NCBI RefSeq assembly: GCF_003627815.1
Contig: NZ_CP032698.1
Coordinates: forward strand, 6,510,001 to 6,574,000
Source of the DNA: Streptomyces hundungensis
Lineage (GTDB): Bacteria > Actinomycetota > Actinomycetes > Streptomycetales > Streptomycetaceae
Length of the DNA: 64,000 nucleotides
Direction of reading: 5' to 3'
Part shown: piece by piece, positions 52,940 through 61,481 of the stretch
Numbering within the stretch: position 1 is the stretch's first letter
Layout: every line of letters begins with the position of its first letter
Notes under the pieces: model-generated
Told to the model about the DNA's origin: nothing
Database searches by the model: none
The model's input: the letters and a program-made list of their open reading frames with translations, nothing else
Program-made: the position numbers and the translations under genes

Positions 52940-53877
52940 GTACGTCCCTTTCTCACAGCGGCCCCCGCAACCACGGCGCAGGCCAGCGTCAGCAGGCCCA
53001 CCGTGCGCGAGAGCCGTACCGCACGTTCGATGTCGGCGACCTCGACGGGCCGCCCCGACGCGTTCAGGACCGGCCGGTGCTCGACGCGTCCCGCGTACGA
53101 GAGCGTGCCGCCGAGCCGTACGCCGAGCGCGCCCGCGAACGCGGCTTCCACGGGGCCCGCGTTGGGGCTGGGGTGCCGGTCGGCGTCGGCGCGCCAGGCG
53201 CGGAACGCGCCCCGGGTGTCGGGGCCCGCGAGCGCCGCGAGACCCGCGGTGACGCGTGCGCCGGGCCAGCCCGCCACGTCGTCGAGCCGCGCCGAGGCCC
53301 AGCCGTAGCGGCGGTACCGGGGCGACTTGTGCCCGACCATCGCGTCCAGGGTGTTGACCGCGCGGAAGCCCACGAGCCCGGGCACGCCCGCTAGCGCACC
53401 CCACACCAGGGCGCCGACGACGGCGTCGGAGGTGTTCTCGGCGACCGACTCGACGACCGCGCGCGCGATGCCATCGGCGTCCAGGGACCGCGGGTCGCGC
53501 CCGCACAGATGCGGGAGCCGCTCGCGGGCCACCTCCACGTCGCCCGCGGCAAGCGCGCCGCCGATGGCCCGCGCCTCACGGACGAGCGAGGTGCCGCCGA
53601 CCACCGTCCAGGTGGCGGCCGCGGTCAGTGCGAAGGAGGCTGCGGGGCGGCCGCGTACGGCACGGGAGACCAGGGCCGCGGCGCCGGCGGCGCCACCCGC
53701 GCACACCAGGGTGTGCAGGGCGCCCCGGCCGCGGTGGTCGCGCCACAGGAGACGTTCGACGGCACCGGCCGCCCGGCCGAACGCGGCGACCGGATGGCCG
53801 CGGCGCGGATCGCCGAGCAGGAGGTCGGCGACGAGTCCGGCGGCGGCGCCGTAGGCGAAGGTGCGATCGGCCCGCAT
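52921..53877 (-). CDS. cobD: Adenosylcobinamide-phosphate synthase (CobD/CbiB)
   Basis: A 318-residue integral membrane enzyme from the ATG at 53877. [28 protein letters not shown] and [28 protein letters not shown] are the CbiB signatures, and [17 protein letters not shown] follows. It attaches aminopropanol (phosphate) to cobyric acid. It is the first gene after the riboswitch and so heads the cobD-cobQ-chelatase-cobO-cobB unit. Confidence 0.95.
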   Translation of the reverse strand: MRADRTFAYGAAAGLVADLLLGDPRRGHPVAAFGRAAGAVERLLWRDHRGRGALHTLVCAGGAAGAAALVSRAVRGRPAASFALTAAATWTVVGGTSLVREARAIGGALAAGDVEVARERLPHLCGRDPRSLDADGIARAVVESVAENTSDAVVGALVWGALAGVPGLVGFRAVNTLDAMVGHKSPRYRRYGWASARLDDVAGWPGARVTAGLAALAGPDTRGAFRAWRADADRHPSPNAGPVEAAFAGALGVRLGGTLSYAGRVEHRPVLNASGRPVEVADIERAVRLSRTVGLLTLACAVVAGAAVRKGRTWVAGC

Positions 53878-53959
53878 CCTCAGCGCGCCAGGGCGGGGCG
53901 GGAAGGACCGGCAGGGCTGGGCAGGCAGGCACACATGGCGGTATGTCCTCACTCAGGGT

Positions 53960-54115
53960 GTCCGCGCCCTGGTTCGACGTGACCGGCGGTGAGAGTTCCT
54001 GGCTCACGGGGATCTCTCCCCGGTGACAGTGGCGGGACCGCGCCGGATTCGCACCGGCTTCCTCTTCTGCCGCCGTAGCTGGCCGGTGCAGTCCACCACG
54101 CGCCGAGAACACCCG
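53960..54115 (-). promoter_or_regulatory. Adenosylcobalamin riboswitch
   Basis: Reading the minus strand, GAAGCCGGTGCGAATCCGGC then GCGGTCCCGCCACTGT is the conserved core of the cobalamin riboswitch (54024-54065). Downstream is AGCCAGGA (53997-54004). It lies in the 336-bp gap before cobD and should shut the operon off when adenosylcobalamin is plentiful. Boundaries are approximate; a TTGACG at 54115-54120 (minus strand) may be the -35 element. Confidence 0.95.
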
Positions 54116-54213
54116 TCAACTTGCCGTTGACCTGCGGCGCGAGAGAGCGTGCGGCCGGGCATGCGACCGCCCTCCGGCGCGGGCCGGAGGGCGGTTCGGA
54201 TGGTGCCCGTGGG

Positions 54214-54444
54214 TCAGGCGACGATCAGGAAGATCCCGTACGCGACGGCCGCCGCGCAGAGCGCGAAGCAGGCGTACGCACCCGTGCGGGCCACGGCCGT
54301 GCTTCCGGGGTTGCCGGTGCCGGAGGCCGCGGCCTCCCGCTTGGTGAGGCCCACGATGCCGAGGGTGAACAGGCCCACCAGGCCGACGGTCACCGCGAGG
54401 CTGACGCCGAACACGGAGCCGAGGGCTGCCCAGTCGATGTGCAT
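54214..54444 (-). CDS. Small membrane protein downstream of the PiT transporter
   Basis: A 76-residue protein with two predicted helices (SLAVTVGLVGLFTLGIVGL and CFALCAAAVAYGIFLIVA) joined by a short polar loop. It starts 32 bp after the transporter stop, so both may be co-transcribed under phosphate control. I do not recognise a catalytic or transport motif; an accessory role is inference only. Confidence 0.72.
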   Translation of the reverse strand: MHIDWAALGSVFGVSLAVTVGLVGLFTLGIVGLTKREAAASGTGNPGSTAVARTGAYACFALCAAAVAYGIFLIVA

Positions 54445-54476
54445 GAGGATTCCTTAGCTGTGCCGGAGGACCGGGG

Positions 54477-55742
54477 TCAGACCGTCGCCGGGGTGGGCGG
54501 GTCGGCGGGGGCCACCGGGGCAGGGGCCGGGATGGTGGCTGTGAGGCCGGCGGTCGCGGCGGCCAGCGTCGGCGGCGGGGTGACCGCGGCGATCGCGGTG
54601 GTGATGACCCCGGCGGGCTCGGCCTGCGGGACCTCGCCGATCTCGTCCGCGGTGACGTTGTGGTGGTCGACCGGCTGGCGGCGCGACAGCTTCCAGATGG
54701 TGCCCGAGCCGGCGATCAGAAGGACGGCGACGGCGGCGATGCCCCAGGGGCCCTGCTGGGTGAGGAACTCCGCGCCCGCGCCGACGAGTGCGGCGGCCGG
54801 CAGCGTCAGGATCCAGGCGACGGCCATCCGGGACGCGGTGGACCAGCGGACCACCCCGCCCTTGCGGCCGACTCCGGCGCCCATGACCGAACCCGAGCAG
54901 ACCTGGGTGGTGGAGAGCGAGAAGCCGATGTGCGAGGAGGCCAGGATGACGGTGGCGGCGGCGGTCTGAGCGGCGAAGCCCTGCGGCGGGCGGAGCTCGG
55001 TCAGGCCCTTGCCCATGGTGCGGATGATGCGCCAGCCGCCGAGGTAGGTGCCCATCGCGATGGCCAGGCCGGCCGAGACGATGACCCACAGCGGGGGGTT
55101 GGCACCGGGGTGCAGCACCCCGCCGGTGACCAGGGCGAGGGTGATGATGCCCATCGTCTTCTGGGCGTCGTTGGTGCCGTGCGCCAGCGAGACGAGGCCG
55201 GCCGAGGCGATCTGCCCGGCCCGGTAGCCCTTGGCGGTGGCCTTCTCGTCGGTGTTCCGGTTGATCCGGTACGTGAGCTTGGTGGCCAGCATCGCGGCGA
55301 TGCCCGCGACGACCGGTGCGGCGACGGCGGGCAGCAGCACCTTGGTGACGACGGTGGAGCCGTTGACCGAGGACCAGCCCGCCGACATCACGGCGGCGCC
55401 GATGAGGCCGCCGAACAGGGCGTGCGAGGAGCTGGAGGGCAGTCCGAGCAGCCAGGTCAACAGGTTCCAGAGGATGGCACCGACCAGGGCCGCGAAGATG
55501 ACCTCGGTGCGGATGCCCTTCTCGTCGATGATCCCGCCGGAGATCGTCTTGGCGACCTCCACCGACAGGAACGCGCCGAGCAGGTTGAGTGCGGCGGACA
55601 TGGCGACCGCCGTCTTGGGCTTCAGGGCGCCGGTCGAGATGGTCGTGGCCATCGCGTTGGCGGTGTCGTGGAAACCGTTCGTGAAATCGAACACTAGAGC
55701 TGTCACGATCACAATCGCGAGCAGCAGCGTGATGTGTTCCAT
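54477..55742 (-). CDS. pit: Inorganic phosphate transporter, PiT family
   Basis: A 421-residue membrane protein with about ten helices. The two PiT signatures are present: DFTNGFHDTANAMAT near residue 20 and GLVSLAHGTNDAQKTMGI near 205. It imports metal-phosphate with protons at low affinity. The C-terminus from residue 370 is an Ala/Pro-rich cytoplasmic tail. A PHO box 35 bp upstream indicates control by PhoP. Confidence 0.93.
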   Translation of the reverse strand: MEHITLLLAIVIVTALVFDFTNGFHDTANAMATTISTGALKPKTAVAMSAALNLLGAFLSVEVAKTISGGIIDEKGIRTEVIFAALVGAILWNLLTWLLGLPSSSSHALFGGLIGAAVMSAGWSSVNGSTVVTKVLLPAVAAPVVAGIAAMLATKLTYRINRNTDEKATAKGYRAGQIASAGLVSLAHGTNDAQKTMGIITLALVTGGVLHPGANPPLWVIVSAGLAIAMGTYLGGWRIIRTMGKGLTELRPPQGFAAQTAAATVILASSHIGFSLSTTQVCSGSVMGAGVGRKGGVVRWSTASRMAVAWILTLPAAALVGAGAEFLTQQGPWGIAAVAVLLIAGSGTIWKLSRRQPVDHHNVTADEIGEVPQAEPAGVITTAIAAVTPPPTLAAATAGLTATIPAPAPVAPADPPTPATV

Positions 55743-55776
55743 TTACCCAGGCAATCGTTCGACGTCAGTGGCGGGA

Positions 55777-55811
55777 CGAACGTAAGTAACCTGAATGAAC
55801 GGAAGGTGAAC
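55777..55811 (-). promoter_or_regulatory. PHO box upstream of the PiT gene
   Basis: On the minus strand, GTTCACCTTCC and GTTCATTCAGG are adjacent 11-bp direct repeats, followed by a weaker unit with GTTCGTCC. This is the Streptomyces PhoP-binding pattern, placed just before the transporter start. Confidence 0.75.
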
Positions 55812-55883
55812 TGGGGCGGGCGCATCGGTGTCCGTAGCCCCTTGTTGTCCCCTTTGTTGTTCCCTGCCGGGCGCCGGGGCCGT

Positions 55884-56663
55884 TCAGCGCCCGGTTGCGA
55901 ACCGCCTCAACTGCGCAAAACTCCCATAGAAGAGATTCTGGTCACCCGGCAGCCTCCCGCTGCCGCCGGCGTGCTGCCAGAACGTCCAGTAGGACCAGCC
56001 CGTCGGCAGCGCGCCCGGCGCGGCTGCGTACCGGGCCAGCCACAGCGCGTGGTCCGCGCCGAACGCCCGGCTGCGGCCGGTGCACTCGTTCCACCAGAGG
56101 GTCGTCGTGTAGATCACCGGCCGGCGGCCGGTGCGCAGCCGCACCTCGTCGCTGAACCCGGCGATCCAGTCGGTCATCGCGGCCGGGCTCAGTCCGTAAC
56201 ACGGCGCGCCGCTGCCGCCCTTGGCGTCCTTGCCGTACGGGTTGTGCTCCAGGTCGACGGCGGGCGGCAGCGTCCAGCCGTCGCCCGACCAGCCGCCCCC
56301 GTTGCGTACGAAGTAGTCGGCCTGGGCGCGGCCGGAGGACTGGTCGGGCACCGCGAAGTGGTAGGCGCCCCGGACCAGTCCGGCCCGCCGGGCGCCGCCG
56401 TACTGCTGTCCGAAGTAGGGGTTGCGGTACGACGTGGACTCGGTCGCCTTCACATAGACGAAGGAGGCTCCCCGGCTCTTCGCGGAGGCCCAGTCGACGT
56501 TCCTCTGGTGCGAGGAGACGTCGTGGCCGGCCGGTCCGGCGCTCGCCCCGGCCGGCACCGCGAGCGCCGCGGATCCGAGCGCCAGCAAGGCCGGCAACGC
56601 CGAGAGCGCGACCCGCACGCGCACCCGGACCCGACGCGGCAGCCGGGCGCGATCACGAGCCAT
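55884..56663 (-). CDS. Secreted GH25 lysozyme
   Basis: A 259-residue exported muramidase from the ATG at 56663. A very basic signal peptide (RLPRRVRVRVRVALSALPALLALGSAALAVPAGASA) is followed by a GH25 domain. GHDVSSHQRNVDWASAKSRG holds the first catalytic Asp, VKATEST and PAVDLEHNPYG the acidic active-site pair, WYAR-like WLARY and the C-terminal WTFWQHAG. It cleaves peptidoglycan. Convergent with the phosphate transporter side, divergent from the aldolase. Confidence 0.9.
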   Translation of the reverse strand: MARDRARLPRRVRVRVRVALSALPALLALGSAALAVPAGASAGPAGHDVSSHQRNVDWASAKSRGASFVYVKATESTSYRNPYFGQQYGGARRAGLVRGAYHFAVPDQSSGRAQADYFVRNGGGWSGDGWTLPPAVDLEHNPYGKDAKGGSGAPCYGLSPAAMTDWIAGFSDEVRLRTGRRPVIYTTTLWWNECTGRSRAFGADHALWLARYAAAPGALPTGWSYWTFWQHAGGSGRLPGDQNLFYGSFAQLRRFATGR

Positions 56664-56768
56664 CAATTCCCCCGAAACTCATGTGTACGGAACAAACCCC
56701 CCGGAGGCTAGCGAAGAGTGGCGCCCCACCCCCTGTCCCGGCCGCCCCCGCCTGGCAGGATCGCCCGC

Positions 56769-57422
56769 ATGAGCGACGACGAGGCGGCCATCGCCGCCGC
56801 ATGGGCCGAACTGATCGACACCGCGCGCAGGACGGCCGCGGAGGGTCTTGTGGTCGGCACCTCGGGCAATGTGTCGGTACGCGTCGGCGACCTGGTCCTG
56901 GTCACCCCGACCGGCGTCCCCTACGACCGGCTCGGCCCCGCCGACACCGTCGCCGTCGACCTCGAAGGCCGTCAGGTCAGGGGCGTGCTGCGGCCCACCA
57001 GCGAGATCCCGATGCACCTCGCCGTGTACCGCCACACCGACGCGCGGGCCGTCGTCCACACCCACGCCGTGCACGCCACCGCCGTCTCCACCCTGGTCGC
57101 CGAACTGCCCCTGGTCCACTACATGACGGCCGCGCTCGGCGGCCCGGTCCGGGTCGCCCCGTACGCCCTGTACGGCAGCGAGGAGCTGGCCGAGCACATG
57201 CTGCGCGCCCTGGAGGACCGCACCGGGTGCCTGCTGCGAAACCACGGGACCCTCACCTACGGAACCGGCCTGGCCCAGGCCTACGACCGCACCGCTCAAC
57301 TGGAGTGGATGTGCCGACTCTGGCTCACCGCCTCCGCCCTGCCGGGCCGGGCGCCGTCGCTGCTCAGCAGGGACCAGCTCGACGAGGTCGCCGAGCGCCT
57401 GCGGGGCTACGGACAGCCCTAG
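56769..57422 (+). CDS. Class II aldolase/adducin family protein
   Basis: A 217-residue enzyme from the ATG at 56769. GTSGNVSVRVGDLVLVTPTG, TSEIPMHLAVYRH (catalytic Glu), VHTHAVHATA (zinc-binding His) and LLRNHGTLTYG (third His) match L-fuculose-phosphate aldolase and relatives. It probably cleaves a phosphorylated sugar by a zinc-dependent retro-aldol reaction. No sugar kinase is nearby to identify the substrate. Confidence 0.88.
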   Translation: MSDDEAAIAAAWAELIDTARRTAAEGLVVGTSGNVSVRVGDLVLVTPTGVPYDRLGPADTVAVDLEGRQVRGVLRPTSEIPMHLAVYRHTDARAVVHTHAVHATAVSTLVAELPLVHYMTAALGGPVRVAPYALYGSEELAEHMLRALEDRTGCLLRNHGTLTYGTGLAQAYDRTAQLEWMCRLWLTASALPGRAPSLLSRDQLDEVAERLRGYGQP

Positions 57423-57436
57423 CTCCGGGCCGGCCC

Positions 57437-57499
57437 GGCCCCGGACAGCTCTGGCCCTGGACAGCCCTGGCCTTGGACACTCCGGCCCCGAACGGCCCT
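57437..57499. repeat. Four degenerate 16-bp tandem repeats
   Basis: Units like GGCCCTGGACAGCCCT start at 57437, 57453, 57469 and 57485. They fill most of the gap between the aldolase and hydrolase genes. Confidence 0.7.
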
Positions 57500-57562
57500 G
57501 GCCCCGCCCCCGATGGGCCCCGCCCACTGGCATCCGGGCCCACTCGCCCCGAGACTGTACGA

Positions 57563-58690
57563 GTGCGTCCTGCAACCAAGACGGCAGCGGCCGTCACCAC
57601 ACTCCTCGGCGTCGGGGCGGCAGCGATCGTGGCCGGACGCCACGCCAGCGACGCCGCGCTCAAGGCGGCGCCCGGCCGCCCGCTGCCCGCCGACCCCCGG
57701 CTGACCGTGCACGCCACGGCCCCCGGCCGGATCACCCTGACCCGTTCGCTCGCCGCGCTGCGGCCCGGGGTGTACGGCCTGGAGGGCGAGGGGGCGCACG
57801 CCGTCGTCGGCGAAATCCTCGACGACGCCCCGCACACCGCCGACACCGTGGTGCGCCGCCTGGAACGGGTCACCCACGGCGCGCTCGTGGCGGGGGACCG
57901 GGTGCGGTTCACCCCGCAACTGCACCGCGGCACCCCGAGCACCGCCCTCGGCCTCGACCACCAGGACATCGAGATCACCGGCGAACTCGGGCCGCTGCCC
58001 GCCTGGTTGATGCCCGCGGTCCGCAGTACCTGGGTGATCGCGGTGCACGGCCTCGGCACCACCCGTGAACACGCCCTGAACATCGCGGAGTTCCTGCACC
58101 GCGCTCAGCTGCCCGTGCTGGCCCTCGCCTACCGCGGCGACGAGGGCGCCCCCCGCTCCCCGGACGGGCTCGGTCACCTCGGCGACTCCGAGTGGCGTGA
58201 CGTCGACGCGGCGATCCGCTACGCGCTGCGCTCCGGCGCCCGGCGCGTCATCCTGCACGGCTGGTCCACCGGCGCCACGATGGCGCTGCACGCCGCCACC
58301 CGCTCCGCGCTGCGCGACCGCATCGAGGGCATCGTCCTCGACTCGCCCGTACTGGACTGGGAGTTCACCCTCAAGGCCCTCGCCGCGGCCCGCCACACTC
58401 CGGGCCCCCTGCTGCCGCTCGCCGTCCGGGCGGCCCAGGGCCGCACCGGCATCCACGGCGACCGGCTGAGGGAGGCCGTCGACCCCCGGGCACTGCGTGT
58501 CCCGACGCTGCTCTTCCACGGCCCCGACGACACGCTCGCGCCCTGGGGTCCGTCCCGCGAACTGGCCGACCGGCGGCCGGACCTGGTCACCCTGCACACC
58601 GTGCGGCACGCGCCGCACGCCTCGATGTGGAACGCCGACCCGACGGTCTACGAAGAAACCCTGCGGCGTTTTCTCACCCCTCTCATGTGA
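57563..58690 (+). CDS. Alpha/beta hydrolase with N-terminal membrane anchor
   Basis: A 375-residue protein from the GTG at 57563. A hydrophobic stretch (AAAVTTLLGVGAAAIVAG, residues 7-24) may anchor or export it. The hydrolase domain has VHGLGTTREHAL (oxyanion hole), HGWSTGATMAL (nucleophile Ser), GPDDTLAPWG (acid Asp) and VRHAPHASMW (His). It is an esterase/peptidase-like enzyme with unknown substrate. Upstream repeats separate it from the aldolase. Confidence 0.82.
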   Translation: MRPATKTAAAVTTLLGVGAAAIVAGRHASDAALKAAPGRPLPADPRLTVHATAPGRITLTRSLAALRPGVYGLEGEGAHAVVGEILDDAPHTADTVVRRLERVTHGALVAGDRVRFTPQLHRGTPSTALGLDHQDIEITGELGPLPAWLMPAVRSTWVIAVHGLGTTREHALNIAEFLHRAQLPVLALAYRGDEGAPRSPDGLGHLGDSEWRDVDAAIRYALRSGARRVILHGWSTGATMALHAATRSALRDRIEGIVLDSPVLDWEFTLKALAAARHTPGPLLPLAVRAAQGRTGIHGDRLREAVDPRALRVPTLLFHGPDDTLAPWGPSRELADRRPDLVTLHTVRHAPHASMWNADPTVYEETLRRFLTPLM

Positions 58691-58741
58691 CGCCGCGTCG
58701 GCTCCCCTGTGACGCTGCGTCGGCCCCGGGCGAGCACCGCT

Positions 58742-58980
58742 GATTCCGCTTGGAGTTTCGACCGGTCACCGGTGGGTGTGCGTCCAAGGGGCGACTCCCG
58801 GCCACCCGGCGGTCGGCCGCGGCCTGCGCCGACGGCGCGGGGCTGGTTCCGCTTCGGCCTCCGGTCCGGGCACGGAGTGTGTTCGTCCGGGTCCTCACGC
58901 CCCGATACCGGGCCCCGACCGGCGTTCGGGCCCGGCGAAGGCGGCCGGTTCCGTTTGGGCTTTCGGGCAGTGACCGGGAA
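58742..58980. repeat. Three degenerate ~103-bp repeats upstream of the paralogue gene
   Basis: The 300-bp gap 58691-58990 holds a motif like GGTTCCGCTTGGGCTTTCG at 58742, 58844 and 58947, each followed about 20 bp later by a G-rich block and TGTGCGTCC-like sequence. The 102-103-bp spacing is regular. No gene is supported here, although one frame happens to stay open. Confidence 0.55.
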
Positions 58981-58990
58981 GACTGCATGC

Positions 58991-60406
58991 GTGACGTCCC
59001 GGAAGCCTGATGAGAAGTTGCCGCGCGACTCCAGACTGCGGCTTGTCCGCGCTCCGCACCCGATGCAAGCCCGACCCCTTGCCGCCGCCCGCAGGGCCGT
59101 GACCGACCGGCGCACCCGGCCGGCCCCGCGCCCGCCCGCGGGCACCCCCGCCGCCGCCGAACTGGCCCGCCAGGCCAGAGCGGTGCTCTCCGACGCCGTA
59201 CGTGTCGCCCGCTGGACCGAGGCCGAGCGCGCCCGCGGCGCCGCCCCCGCCCCCGGCCGGCCGGGCCCGCTGCCCGCGCCGGTCGCCGAGCGGGCCGCCG
59301 CCGCACTGGGCCTGACGCCCGCTCAGGTGCGGGCCGGCTGGGACCGGGCCCGACTCGCGGGCCTCGTCGAACTGCACGGCGCCACCGTGCGGCCGGGCTG
59401 GCGCATGCGCGCCTGGGACCGCGACGACGCGGCCGTGCTGCGCGGCTGGGTCGCCCTGTTCGACGCGTGGTCCCTCGTCCACCCCGCGCCGGAGGACTTC
59501 GCCCCGACCGCGGTCGCCGAGGTGGTCGAGGCCGTCCCCCAGGTCCTCTCGCTCCTCCAGCTCTCCAACGGGCCCGTGCTCATGCCGGCCCTGCTCGACC
59601 TGCTCGGGCAGCGGGTCGCCGAACTCCGCGAGGAACGCTGCGAGGTGCCCCTGGGCCCGCCGGCCGACCCGGTGTCCCTGCCGCCCCTCCTTCCCGCGCT
59701 GCTCGACTGGGCCCTGACCGGGCTCGCCGCGGTCGGCGCCCTCGTCCTCGGCCCGGGCCAGGCCACCTTGACCCCGCTCGGCAACTGGGCGGTCTGGGTC
59801 AAGCTGGAGCAGATCTGCGTCGCCGCCCAGAGCCCGGCCGGCAACATCGAGCAGCCCGCCGAGGACATGCTGCGCGGCTGCGCGGGGCTCACCCCGGGGC
59901 CGGCCCGCGCCGAGTACCGCGCCTGGACCGCCGCGCGCACCGTCACCAGCGCCGTCACCGAGCTCCTCGACGTCGCCCGGGGCGACGACGCCCTGCTGCG
60001 CGGGCTCGCCTTCGAGGCGCTGCGCGTGGTGGGAGCGCCCGCCGAGGCCGCGGTGCGCGCCGCCGCGACGGAGACGTGCCTGCGCCCCTACGCGCTGCTC
60101 TGGCTCGCCGAGCACGAGGGCGGCGATCCGGAGGACGTCCTCGGCGTGCTCACCCGGGAGGAGTCCACCTGGCTGTGGGTCGACACGGCCGCCGCCGTGG
60201 CCGACCACGGCGAGAGCGAACTGCTCGTACGCCACCTCGACTCCGCGGTGCAGGGCACGGTCCCGGCCCTGCTCGACGAGGTACGGGCCGTCGGCCACCC
60301 GCGCACCGTGCAGGTCCTGGTCGCCCTCGCCGCCGCCCACCCCGACCCGGCCCTCGCCAAGGCGGTCCGCCGCGCCGCCTTCCAGGTGCACAACGGTTCC
60401 GTATAG
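58991..60406 (+). CDS. Conserved protein of unknown function (paralogue of the gene at 14984)
   Basis: A 471-residue protein from the GTG at 58991 (VTSRKPDEK); the frame is open further upstream, but that part is repeat-derived. Matching blocks with the 14984 gene include AVRVARW, LRGLAFEALRVVGAPAEAAVRA, YALLWLAEHEGGD and the C-terminal HPRTVQVLVALAAAHPD then AKAVRRAAFQV. There is no membrane segment or known catalytic motif; it is probably an all-helical scaffold. An N-terminal Arg-rich stretch is unlike the acidic paralogue. Confidence 0.75.
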   Translation: MTSRKPDEKLPRDSRLRLVRAPHPMQARPLAAARRAVTDRRTRPAPRPPAGTPAAAELARQARAVLSDAVRVARWTEAERARGAAPAPGRPGPLPAPVAERAAAALGLTPAQVRAGWDRARLAGLVELHGATVRPGWRMRAWDRDDAAVLRGWVALFDAWSLVHPAPEDFAPTAVAEVVEAVPQVLSLLQLSNGPVLMPALLDLLGQRVAELREERCEVPLGPPADPVSLPPLLPALLDWALTGLAAVGALVLGPGQATLTPLGNWAVWVKLEQICVAAQSPAGNIEQPAEDMLRGCAGLTPGPARAEYRAWTAARTVTSAVTELLDVARGDDALLRGLAFEALRVVGAPAEAAVRAAATETCLRPYALLWLAEHEGGDPEDVLGVLTREESTWLWVDTAAAVADHGESELLVRHLDSAVQGTVPALLDEVRAVGHPRTVQVLVALAAAHPDPALAKAVRRAAFQVHNGSV

Positions 60407-60419
60407 CGACGCGCGTAGC

Positions 60420-60439
60420 GGCCGCCTCCCCCGGCGGCC
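60420..60439. terminator. Hairpin between convergent genes
   Basis: GGCCGCC-TCCCCC-GGCGGCC, a perfect 7-bp stem between the unknown protein and the metallopeptidase. Confidence 0.6.
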
Positions 60440-60444
60440 CGGGC

Positions 60445-61335
60445 TCACCGCGCGAACGTGTCGCAGCGGGCCATGTCGCCCGTCCGGTATCCCGTGTAGA
60501 ACCACTGCTGGCGCTGCTGGGCCGAGCCGTGCGTCCAGGTCTCCGGGGTGACCCGGCCCTGGAACTTCTCCTGGATCCGGTCGTCCCCGACGGCCGCCGC
60601 CGCGTCCAGGCCGTCCTTGATGTCCTGGTCGGTGAGGCGGGAGATCAGCGGGCGACCGGAGGCCTTGTCCGGGGTGGTCGTCGCGTGGCGCGCCCAGACC
60701 CCGGCGTAGCAGTCGGCCTGCAACTCCACCTTCACCGCGTTGCTGTTGGCGCCCTGCCGCCCGTCCTGCGACTTCTGGAGGGTGCCCAGCAGGTTCTGGA
60801 TGTGGTGGCCGTACTCGTGCGCCACCACGTACGCCTGCGCGAAGGGGCCGCCGCTGGAGCCGAACTTGGTGCGCAGCTCGTCGAAGAAGCCGAGGTCGAG
60901 ATAGACCTGCCGGTCACCCGGGCAGTAGAAGGGGCCGACCGCCGAAGTGGCCGCCCCGCAGGCGGTGTTGACCCGGCCGGTGAAGAAGACCGTCTGCGCG
61001 GGGGAGTACCTGCCGCCGCGCCGCGGAAGCTCCTGGCTCCAGTAGTCCTGCACGCTGTTGACCACCGCCACGATGCGGCAGTCGTCCTTGGTGTTGGCGT
61101 CCGAGCCGGTGCGGCAGCTCTGGTTCACCTGGGCCTGCGACGACGAACGCGCCCCCGGCGCGGTGTCGCCCGAGGAGAGGCCGAGCTGCTCCGGGCCCAC
61201 CCCGAAGAACAGGCCCAGAAGCAGCGCGATGACACCGACGATGCCGCCGCCGACGGTGGCCCGGCCCCCCGGGATCCCGCCCCGCTCGTCCTTGACCTCG
61301 GAGGTGTCCAGACCGGCGTCGTCGTCGAACTGCAT
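60445..61335 (-). CDS. Membrane-anchored neutral zinc metallopeptidase (YpfJ family)
   Basis: A 296-residue protein. A cytoplasmic N-terminus precedes one transmembrane helix (residues 28-46). The extracytoplasmic domain has the zinc site VVAHEYGHHIQNLLG and the third-ligand region ELQADCYAGVWARHA. Cys residues in the outer domain may form disulfides. This is the YpfJ/DUF2044-type neutral zinc metallopeptidase family of unknown substrate. Confidence 0.9.
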   Translation of the reverse strand: MQFDDDAGLDTSEVKDERGGIPGGRATVGGGIVGVIALLLGLFFGVGPEQLGLSSGDTAPGARSSSQAQVNQSCRTGSDANTKDDCRIVAVVNSVQDYWSQELPRRGGRYSPAQTVFFTGRVNTACGAATSAVGPFYCPGDRQVYLDLGFFDELRTKFGSSGGPFAQAYVVAHEYGHHIQNLLGTLQKSQDGRQGANSNAVKVELQADCYAGVWARHATTTPDKASGRPLISRLTDQDIKDGLDAAAAVGDDRIQEKFQGRVTPETWTHGSAQQRQQWFYTGYRTGDMARCDTFAR

Positions 61336-61481
61336 GGGCGCACCACCGTCTGTTCCACCGGGGCGGTCAGGGCGGCCGGGCCGCGCATGATCACCCCGAG
61401 TATCAAAAGGTCACCCCGAGTATGGGACAGGTCATTGCGCTACGCCTGTTTTGTTGCCCCGGCCGATACGCTCGGCGCGTC

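Noticed and set aside
54121..54213. A separate small gene between the riboswitch and the small membrane protein
   Set aside because: Short, G/C-rich and with no ribosome site or coding bias; it holds a GCCCTCCGGC-like hairpin at most.
58709..58990. A 94-residue N-terminal extension of the unknown protein
   Set aside because: The stretch consists of degenerate 103-bp repeats, is Arg/Gly/Pro-rich and is absent from the paralogue.
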